Assembly: GCA_900751685.1 (NCBI GenBank)
Contig: CAADSR010000150.1
Coordinates: forward strand, 1-20,521
DNA: 20,521 nucleotides
Direction of reading: 5' to 3'
Source: Clostridia bacterium
GTDB taxonomy: Bacteria > Bacillota > Clostridia > UBA1381
Of the stretch, positions 7,538 to 12,904 are shown piece after piece (the stretch's first letter is position 1; each line of letters begins with the position of its first letter). The notes beneath the pieces are model-generated. The model did no database searches. It saw only the letters and a list, made by a program, of their open reading frames with translations, and was not told where the DNA came from. A program made the position numbers and the translations under genes.

Positions 7538-7582
7538 ATCTTCCTGCAAAATGGGTGGAAGCGTGTGAGCATTCTAAAAAAT

Positions 7583-7626
7583 AGGCAGGTATACCATAAA
7601 TATAGTATACCTGCCTGTTTTTTGTT
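7583..7626 (+). terminator. Bidirectional terminator between spoVT and the cysteine hydrolase
   Basis: AGGCAGGTATAC (7583-7594) pairs perfectly with 7605-7616 around a ten-base loop. It is followed by GTTTTTTG on the plus strand. On the minus strand the same stem is followed by TATTTTTTAG, so it can terminate both convergent genes. Confidence 0.92.
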
Positions 7627-7682
7627 CTAAATAAATTTGAAATGGAAATGCTGGGACCAACAAAATGCGCTTTTTTAGTTCA

Positions 7683-8171
7683 TCAATCGAGCAAGTCATT
7701 CAAATTGATTCGTTTACTGCCTTTACTTTCATAATAGCGCAGCATTTCTTCGATTTTCCTTTTGTCATAACTGGTGATGCAATCTGATAGTACGTGAACG
7801 CCATAGCCTGCTTTGCATAAGTTATAACACGTTGATTTAACACAAGCAACAGCATCTGCTCCCGCTATGTAGAAATCACATATTTCATTTTTATGAATGA
7901 AATCTACGAACTCCTCACTGGTCAATGCATTTCCTTTATATTTTGTAAAAATGTTTTTTGATACTATCTTCAGATCCGGGGCTAATTCAGACCCGTATGT
8001 ATTGGGCTTAAAAGTCCTTGTTCCGCTTGATAAATTTTCATGCCTTATGTAGACAACATGAATCTTTTTTTCGACTGCCCAATCTATGGACTTGTTTATA
8101 TTACCGATTATTTCCTTGTAATTCTTTGTTATATCATTTTGGATATCTATTACTACTAAAGCTTTTTTCAT
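7683..8171 (-). CDS. Isochorismatase-fold cysteine hydrolase
   Basis: A small cytosolic hydrolase of the isochorismatase/nicotinamidase superfamily, which usually cleaves amides such as nicotinamide or carbamoyl groups. The catalytic triad fits: Asp9 in VVIDIQND, Lys77 in FTKYKGNAL, and Cys110 in IAGADAVACVKST. At 162 residues it is slightly shorter than many relatives but spans the full fold. The substrate cannot be assigned. The gene is visibly AT-richer than the flanking chromosome. Its ribosome site is an imperfect AGGGGG ten bases before the ATG. It lies 140 bases downstream of the WYL regulator gene in the same direction, and the intergenic region carries an operator-like palindrome, so the regulator may control it. 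It ends at the bidirectional terminator shared with spoVT. Confidence 0.85.
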   Translation of the reverse strand: MKKALVVIDIQNDITKNYKEIIGNINKSIDWAVEKKIHVVYIRHENLSSGTRTFKPNTYGSELAPDLKIVSKNIFTKYKGNALTSEEFVDFIHKNEICDFYIAGADAVACVKSTCYNLCKAGYGVHVLSDCITSYDKRKIEEMLRYYESKGSKRINLNDLLD

Positions 8172-8289
8172 TATATGGATTCCCCCTGATATATTGATAC
8201 CACCACGTCAGCTGCGCAACTGTGTGTTTGGCTCTTCGATATTGAACATATTTTGTTGCCGGACTTTCATATGTTAATATTATAATATC

Positions 8290-8324
8290 ATATATAACTT
8301 GCAACGCCGTGTCATGTTATATAT
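8290..8324. promoter_or_regulatory. Operator-like palindrome upstream of the hydrolase
   Basis: ATATATAAC (8290-8298) and GTTATATAT (8316-8324) are perfect inverted repeats around a 17-base spacer. The spacer carries CAACGCCGTGTCAT (8302-8315), which matches CAACACTATGTCAT at 10021-10034 in 11 of 14 bases. It overlaps the stop codon of the WYL regulator gene and lies upstream of the hydrolase. A role as a regulator binding site is inferred. Confidence 0.4.
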
Positions 8325-9214
8325 TTTTCTTGAATCTTTTTTGCTCTTTCAAATATTTTATCGCGTATGCTTTGGGGGGAAATTACTTCCACTTTATCTC
8401 CGCAAGAAAGGATATAACTAAGTAATAATTCATTATTTGGCATCACTGTTTCCACCAATAAACTGCCGTCTTGGTTTTCAGTTACTTCATCGTCAAATTT
8501 GTCATATACCCGAAATGACATACTTTTATCAAATAAAAGCGTTACTTGGACCGTTTCCATTTCAAATTTTTCTGCCTCCACAAATATTTGGTCTGGTATA
8601 GGGCGGATATATTCATCATCGGTCATTTCAAGATTTCTTATACGGGTCAATTTGAAAAAACGGAAGTCCTTGCGGGTAGAGCAATATCCATATAAATACC
8701 AGTCAGTGCTTTTGAAAACCAATTTAAGCGGTTCTACAATCCGTCTGATCACTTCACCTTTGCCGCTGTAATAATGGAATGATACGAGTCTACTATTAAA
8801 TATAGCGCTTTGTAGCTTTTGAAAATTATCTTTCCCTGCTCCGCTTTTGGTCCAACTTGAAAAATCAATTTCCAGCCAGTTTACGTTTTGTCTTTGAAAC
8901 ACGCTGCTTAGTTTTGATAAAAGAGTCCTCGTATTCTCATCTTCCACGATTCTAATTCCTTGCAAAGCCATAAGGATTTGTGTCTGTTCCTGTTCGCTGA
9001 AGATAGACTTTTTAAGCACGAAATGATCTTGGATCGATATGCCGCCGCCTTTACCCTGTGTGGCGTATACAGGTACGCCCGCAGCGCTTAATATGTCAAT
9101 ATCCCTATATATGGTCCTTACTGACACTTCAAAATGTTCCGCTAATTCCGGAGCAGTCATACTGCCTTTTTCCAATAACAGATAAACCATTTGAAAATAT
9201 CTATTTTCTTTCAT
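8312..9214 (-). CDS. YafY-type transcriptional regulator with HTH and WYL domains
   Basis: A predicted ligand-responsive DNA-binding protein. Residues about 5-60 form a DeoR-like winged helix-turn-helix (MTAPELAEHFEVSVRTIYRD, then AGVPVYATQGKGGG in the wing). Residues about 135-215 form the WYL domain, including LVSFHYYSGKGE, VEPLKLVFKSTDWYLYGYC and the FRFFKLTRIRNLE strand. The remainder, to residue 300, is the WCX C-terminal extension. The length is typical. The start codon overlaps the stop of the upstream acetyltransferase gene (ATGA), and no good ribosome site is visible, so translation is probably coupled. WYL proteins commonly sense small molecules or nucleic acids. With an acetyltransferase and a hydrolase as neighbours, a small-molecule role is the simpler guess. 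The two operator-like palindromes around the operon are its natural candidate targets. Confidence 0.9.
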   Translation of the reverse strand: MKENRYFQMVYLLLEKGSMTAPELAEHFEVSVRTIYRDIDILSAAGVPVYATQGKGGGISIQDHFVLKKSIFSEQEQTQILMALQGIRIVEDENTRTLLSKLSSVFQRQNVNWLEIDFSSWTKSGAGKDNFQKLQSAIFNSRLVSFHYYSGKGEVIRRIVEPLKLVFKSTDWYLYGYCSTRKDFRFFKLTRIRNLEMTDDEYIRPIPDQIFVEAEKFEMETVQVTLLFDKSMSFRVYDKFDDEVTENQDGSLLVETVMPNNELLLSYILSCGDKVEVISPQSIRDKIFERAKKIQEKYIT

Positions 9215-9972
9215 GAAATACCGCGTTCGGTCAGGAATTTTTCGAATTTTTTCTCACTGAACACCTCATTTGTGATAAATTCTCCATTGTAAAAGAAGCT
9301 GTAAGTCGTAAATGGGGTGGGAGCGTTTTGCGCCGCATCCGCCGTTACAATTTTATGAAGCGTGACAGAAGTGCCATGCTGCTTTGCGGTCTCATGGATC
9401 AAGGGCGCGTATTTTTCCGTGTGGGGGCATTGGTTGGTGTAATAAAGCACCATGCCTTGTTCCTCGATTTTACCGTCCTTCGCACACTCCTTGATTTTTG
9501 GGATCTGGGCGTCTTCGGTAAATGGCAGATAGTAAAGGACAAAAAACGGGGAAGACGTGTCCGCAATTTGGAACCCTTTGTATTTCATGTAACCGGCATC
9601 GGACAGAAAGCTCCTTTTTTTCTCAGAGGCAATAATGGTCAGGCCGCATTTGCCTTTTGCTTTTGCATCTTTGATACAGTCCTCTAAAAGCTGGTTTGCA
9701 TATCCGTGCCCTTTGAACTGGCCGGAAATCCAGAAACAGTTGATATGCATATAATTTTCTGCAACGATAGGGCACCATGCTTTTTCAGCAGGGATGTATT
9801 CAATGAATGCTTTCCCGCGGGCATCCAGCCGCCGGAAAACCAAACCGTCCTCAAACCGTTCCTTAAGCCATGCCTTTTTAGAAGACACACAATTTTCTCC
9901 TTTTTTTTCGGTAATTGCACAGCAGATATGCTCTGTTTCAATATTATTTTTATCGATTGTAATAAAATCCAT
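9211..9972 (-). CDS. yoaP: GNAT N-acetyltransferase with YoaP-like C-terminal domain
   Basis: A probable acetyl-CoA-dependent acetyltransferase of unknown substrate. Residues 1-150 form the GNAT fold, with the CoA pyrophosphate-binding motif GQFKGHGYANQLL (residues 84-96). Residues about 172-250 form a second domain that resembles a thioredoxin fold: MVLYYTNQCPHTEKYAPLI, with a single Cys182 in CPHT, then PTPFTTYSFFYNGEF at the place of the cis-proline loop. This layout and the length of 253 residues match the B. subtilis YoaP family. The ATG follows AAAGGAG with a seven-base spacer. It is the first gene of a pair with the WYL regulator, overlapping it by four bases. A 24-bp palindrome lies 41 bases upstream, in the promoter region. 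The family assignment is good; the biological role is unknown. Confidence 0.85.
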   Translation of the reverse strand: MDFITIDKNNIETEHICCAITEKKGENCVSSKKAWLKERFEDGLVFRRLDARGKAFIEYIPAEKAWCPIVAENYMHINCFWISGQFKGHGYANQLLEDCIKDAKAKGKCGLTIIASEKKRSFLSDAGYMKYKGFQIADTSSPFFVLYYLPFTEDAQIPKIKECAKDGKIEEQGMVLYYTNQCPHTEKYAPLIHETAKQHGTSVTLHKIVTADAAQNAPTPFTTYSFFYNGEFITNEVFSEKKFEKFLTERGIS

Positions 9973-10013
9973 TTGTATTCTCCTTTCTCATCTGTTTCCA
10001 GGATACCATATGT

Positions 10014-10037
10014 AATATGACAACACTATGTCATATT
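10014..10037. promoter_or_regulatory. Perfect 24-bp palindromic operator candidate upstream of yoaP
   Basis: AATATGACA (10014-10022) and TGTCATATT (10029-10037) are perfect nine-base arms around a six-base spacer, typical of a dimeric regulator site. It overlaps a weak possible -10 box on the minus strand (TATGAC, 10030-10035). The right half shares CAACNCNNTGTCAT with the site at 8302-8315. Autoregulation by the downstream WYL protein is the simplest inference. Confidence 0.5.
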
Positions 10038-10054
10038 TTCTTTTTAGTTGTGAT

Positions 10055-10087
10055 AAAAATGCGGTATAGTAGTGAAACTATACCGCA
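10055..10087 (-). terminator. Rho-independent terminator of glmS
   Basis: Perfect 11-bp arms, TGCGGTATAGT (10060-10070) and ACTATACCGCA (10077-10087), with a six-base loop. On the minus strand the stem is followed by TTTTT (10055-10059). It lies just after the glmS stop and isolates the yoaP operon downstream. Confidence 0.92.
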
Positions 10088-10101
10088 CTATATGTCTTTA
10101 T

Positions 10102-11928
10102 TTATTCAACTGTAACAGATTTTGCAAGGTTTCTTGGTTTGTCAATGTCACAGCCCTTCAGGGAAGCAACATAGTACCCGAACAATTGCAGTGGGATCAC
10201 AGTCAGGGACGGCAGCAAGAACTCAGAAGTAGATGGAAGCGTGATCACGTGATCCGCCACCTCTTTCATTTGCGGATGCTTTTCTGTTGTAACACCCATT
10301 ACAACAGCGCCCCGGGCTTTGACTTCTTTTACGTTGCTGACGGATTTGTCAAACAAAGCGGAACCAGTAGCAAGGGCGATCACAAGGGTCCCTTCTTCAA
10401 TCAAAGAAATCGTGCCATGCTTTAATTCACCGGCAGCGTATGCTTCCGAATGGATATAAGAGATTTCTTTTAATTTCAAAGAGCCTTCTAATGAAACCGC
10501 ATAATCCAGGTTCCGGCCGATAAAGAAAATACTGTGGCAATTGTAGAATTGGGATGCCAGGTATTGTATTTCTTCTTTGGCCTGCAATACAGAAGCGACT
10601 TTATCTGGAAGGGCTTCAATTTCCTCGATCATTGCCTGGTAGTCTGCTGCTGAAATTTTACCTATTTTATCCGCCATATACAGGGAGACCAGATACATGA
10701 CTGCAAGCTGGGTGCTGTATGCCTTGGTCGTGGCAACTGCGATTTCAGGGCCGGCCCAGGTGTAGATGACATCGTCAGATGCATTGGCGATCGCGCTTCC
10801 TACCACATTAACGATAGATAAAATACGCGCGCCCCGGGATTTTGCTTCCTTTAGCGCTGCAAGGGTATCGGCAGTTTCGCCGGACTGGCTGATAACGATC
10901 ACTAGATCCTGGCTGTCGACGATTGGGTCGCAATAACGAAATTCAGAAGCAACCTGCACCTCTACCGGGATCCGGCACATTTGCTCGATAACGTATTTGC
11001 CCACCATTCCTACATGGTAAGCGCTTCCGCAGGCCACAATATAAATTTTGCGCAGCTTTTTAATGTCCTCTGCTGTCAGGGAAATATCATCTAAAACGAC
11101 CCGTCCATCCTTGATCCGGGGGCTGATCGTATCGCGCAATGCTTTAGGCTGCTCCTCGATCTCTTTCATCATAAAATGTTCATACCCGCCTTTTTCAGCG
11201 GCGGAAACATCCCAGTCTACAGTAAAGATTTCCTTGGAGACCTCTTCCTTATCTGTATTATAAACCTTCACACTGTCTTTTTTCAGGACAACGATCTCAT
11301 CATCCTCTAAATAATAAATATCACGGGTATGCTTTAAAATTGCCGTCACATCGGAAGCAATAAAGTTTTCGCCTTCCCCTACGCCAATGATCAATGGGCT
11401 GGCTTTGCGCACAGCAACGAATTGGTCCGGATAATCGGAACAGAGGACACCCAGAGCATAAGAGCCTTCTACACGCTCGATCACTTTGATCATGGTGTCC
11501 AGGATGTCGCCTTTGTAATAATATTCAAATAAATGTGCAATCACTTCAGTATCTGTATCGGATACAAATTCAAATCCTTTTTCGATCAGTCTTTTTTTCA
11601 GGGACATGAAGTTCTCAATGATTCCGTTGTGCACTACTGCAAAACGGCCGGAACTGGAAACATGAGGATGTGAGTTCACATCAGATGGTTCTCCGTGGGT
11701 CGCCCACCGGGTATGGCCGATTCCCATAGAACCGGTAACAGTTTTTCCGTCCTCTGTTTTTTCGCAGAGGATTGCTAAACGGCCCCGTGATTTTTCAACT
11801 TTGATCTGGTCATTTTGAAGAACCGCAATACCGGCGGAATCATAACCGCGATATTCCAGCTTTGATAACCCCTCCAGCAAAATAGGAGCGGCCTCCTTTG
11901 AACCTACATAACCTACAATACCACACAT
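10102..11928 (-). CDS. glmS: Glutamine-fructose-6-phosphate aminotransferase (isomerizing)
   Basis: This enzyme makes glucosamine-6-phosphate from fructose-6-phosphate and glutamine, the entry step to peptidoglycan and other amino sugars. The true start is MCGIVGYVG at 11928: the Cys next to the initiator Met is the catalytic nucleophile of the class II glutaminase domain and must become the N-terminus. A 17-codon upstream extension is open but lies in the leader. The N-terminal domain shows LEYRGYDSAG, GHTRWATHGEP and HNGIIENF. Two SIS sugar-isomerase domains follow, with CGSAYHVG and ISQSGETADTLAAL. The C-terminus ends in the family signature DKPRNLAKSVTVE. The length of 608 residues is normal. 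GGAGG sits nine bases before the ATG. It is monocistronic, with its own promoter and terminator. No glmS ribozyme is recognisable in the leader. Confidence 0.98.
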   Translation of the reverse strand: MCGIVGYVGSKEAAPILLEGLSKLEYRGYDSAGIAVLQNDQIKVEKSRGRLAILCEKTEDGKTVTGSMGIGHTRWATHGEPSDVNSHPHVSSSGRFAVVHNGIIENFMSLKKRLIEKGFEFVSDTDTEVIAHLFEYYYKGDILDTMIKVIERVEGSYALGVLCSDYPDQFVAVRKASPLIIGVGEGENFIASDVTAILKHTRDIYYLEDDEIVVLKKDSVKVYNTDKEEVSKEIFTVDWDVSAAEKGGYEHFMMKEIEEQPKALRDTISPRIKDGRVVLDDISLTAEDIKKLRKIYIVACGSAYHVGMVGKYVIEQMCRIPVEVQVASEFRYCDPIVDSQDLVIVISQSGETADTLAALKEAKSRGARILSIVNVVGSAIANASDDVIYTWAGPEIAVATTKAYSTQLAVMYLVSLYMADKIGKISAADYQAMIEEIEALPDKVASVLQAKEEIQYLASQFYNCHSIFFIGRNLDYAVSLEGSLKLKEISYIHSEAYAAGELKHGTISLIEEGTLVIALATGSALFDKSVSNVKEVKARGAVVMGVTTEKHPQMKEVADHVITLPSTSEFLLPSLTVIPLQLFGYYVASLKGCDIDKPRNLAKSVTVE

Positions 11929-11937
11929 AAGTAATAA

Positions 11938-11942
11938 CCTCC
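11938..11942 (-). promoter_or_regulatory. Ribosome binding site that fixes the glmS start
   Basis: GGAGG on the minus strand lies nine bases before the ATG of MCGIVGYVG. It falls inside the open N-terminal extension, confirming that the shorter form is the translated one. Confidence 0.8.
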
Positions 11943-11954
11943 GTTTTGAAGTAA

Positions 11955-11996
11955 ACGCTATAAGTAAACAGAGCAGCAAAAGGCTGCTGCCAGCGT
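11955..11996 (-). promoter_or_regulatory. Stem-loop in the glmS leader
   Basis: On the minus strand, ACGCT (11992-11996) pairs with AGCGT (11955-11959). Inside, GCAGCA (11985-11990) pairs with TGCTGC (11973-11978) around GCCTTT. There is no T-run after it, so it is not an obvious attenuator. It is not the glmS ribozyme. It may affect mRNA stability or small-RNA control. Confidence 0.45.
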
Positions 11997-12027
11997 CCTG
12001 TCATTTTAAGTATATATGCCTTTTTAC

Positions 12028-12056
12028 ATTGTATACTACTTTTTCTTTTTTTTCAA
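12028..12056 (-). promoter_or_regulatory. Sigma-A promoter of glmS
   Basis: On the minus strand, TTGAAA (12051-12056), a 17-base spacer and TACAAT (12028-12033). Very A-rich sequence in and upstream of the spacer could act as an UP element. The predicted leader is about 90 bases. Confidence 0.7.
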
Positions 12057-12086
12057 TGTTTTTTTTCTTAATTATTCAAATGGACG

Positions 12087-12115
12087 TTGTTTTTGGAGGA
12101 TATTTACGGTATAAT
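12087..12115 (+). promoter_or_regulatory. Sigma-A promoter of the DUF1961-mutS2-ybaK operon
   Basis: TTGTTT (12087-12092), a 17-base spacer and a perfect TATAAT (12110-12115). Transcription would start near 12122, about 93 bases before the first ATG. It diverges from the glmS promoter, the two -35 boxes being 30 bases apart. Confidence 0.75.
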
Positions 12116-12214
12116 AAAAGGGAGAATATTTCGGATAAGGCAGCTTTTCAGGCTGTCAGTGATAGCAAATCATCCAGAATAAAATTTTTGTTCATGTAAA
12201 AAGGGAGAAAAAAG

Positions 12215-12904
12215 ATGAAGTTAAAGTTGATTTATAATAATCCATTGGCGTCCGAAAAAGACGTAGCGGGATTCCGTATGGAAGGAGATGCCCAGGTGTT
12301 TTTTGAACAGGGCAAAATGCGTATGAAAAACGCTTTGGATCCGGCGCTTGGCCAGAAGTCAAATTTTGTTTTTTGGTGTCCGGAGGAATTTCCTGAAAAC
12401 ATCGTGGTGGACTGGGAATTTACCCCGGTTGAAGAGCCCGGCCTGGCAATTTTATTTTTTTGTGCCCGGGGCGCCGGCGGGCAGGATTTGTTCGACCCGT
12501 CCCTTGCAACCCGGGATGGGCAATATGACCAGTACCACAGTGGGGATATCAATGCGTACCATGTTTCTTATTTCAGGAGGAAATGGGAAGAGGAACGGGG
12601 CTTTCATACATGTAATCTGCGTAAAAGCAAAGGGTTCCATCTAGTGGTGCAAGGCGCCGACCCGATTCCTGATGTGGAGGACTGCCAGGGGCCTTACCGG
12701 ATCCGTGTTGTAAAATGGGGCCGGAATATTACGTTTTTGATCAATGACCTTGAGGTATTTTCATGGGAGGACAGTGACCCCGCTTATGGCCCTGTCCTGG
12801 GCGGAGGCAAAATCGGGTTCCGCCAAATGGCCCCGTTGGTCGGGGAATATAGCAATTTAAAAGTATATGAAATAGTAGGAGAAACGAATGAAACAGGAAA
12901 TTAA
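12215..12904 (+). CDS. DUF1961 family protein, YesU-like lectin/glucanase fold
   Basis: A 229-residue protein without signal peptide, matching the DUF1961 family, whose B. subtilis member YesU (about 220 residues) has a concanavalin-A-like jelly-roll fold and sits in the rhamnogalacturonan gene cluster. The family features visible are the beta-rich, Trp- and Tyr-rich sequence, DGQYDQYHSGDINAYHVSYF in the middle (residues about 107-126), and the C-terminal GGKIGFRQMAPLVGEYSNL. By fold it could bind or process an oligosaccharide inside the cell, but no activity is established for it here. AGGGAGA lies seven bases before the ATG. It is the first gene of a five-gene operon. Its last 17 bases overlap the start of mutS2 in another frame. 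No pectin or rhamnose gene is nearby, which makes the placement unusual. Confidence 0.8.
   Translation: MKLKLIYNNPLASEKDVAGFRMEGDAQVFFEQGKMRMKNALDPALGQKSNFVFWCPEEFPENIVVDWEFTPVEEPGLAILFFCARGAGGQDLFDPSLATRDGQYDQYHSGDINAYHVSYFRRKWEEERGFHTCNLRKSKGFHLVVQGADPIPDVEDCQGPYRIRVVKWGRNITFLINDLEVFSWEDSDPAYGPVLGGGKIGFRQMAPLVGEYSNLKVYEIVGETNETGN

Noticed and set aside
8172..8311. AT-rich palindromes such as ATATTATAATAT as a further regulator site
   Set aside because: Short palindromes made only of A and T arise easily by chance in such sequence. Only the longer site with the shared CAAC-TGTCAT core is kept.
11929..11979. Seventeen-codon N-terminal extension of GlmS
   Set aside because: The catalytic cysteine must directly follow the initiator Met (MCGIVGYVG), and a GGAGG ribosome site lies inside the extension. 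The extension is leader sequence.
11955..11996. Leader stem of glmS as a glmS ribozyme or attenuator
   Set aside because: It is too short, lacks the ribozyme core, and no U-run follows it. It is listed only as a stem-loop.
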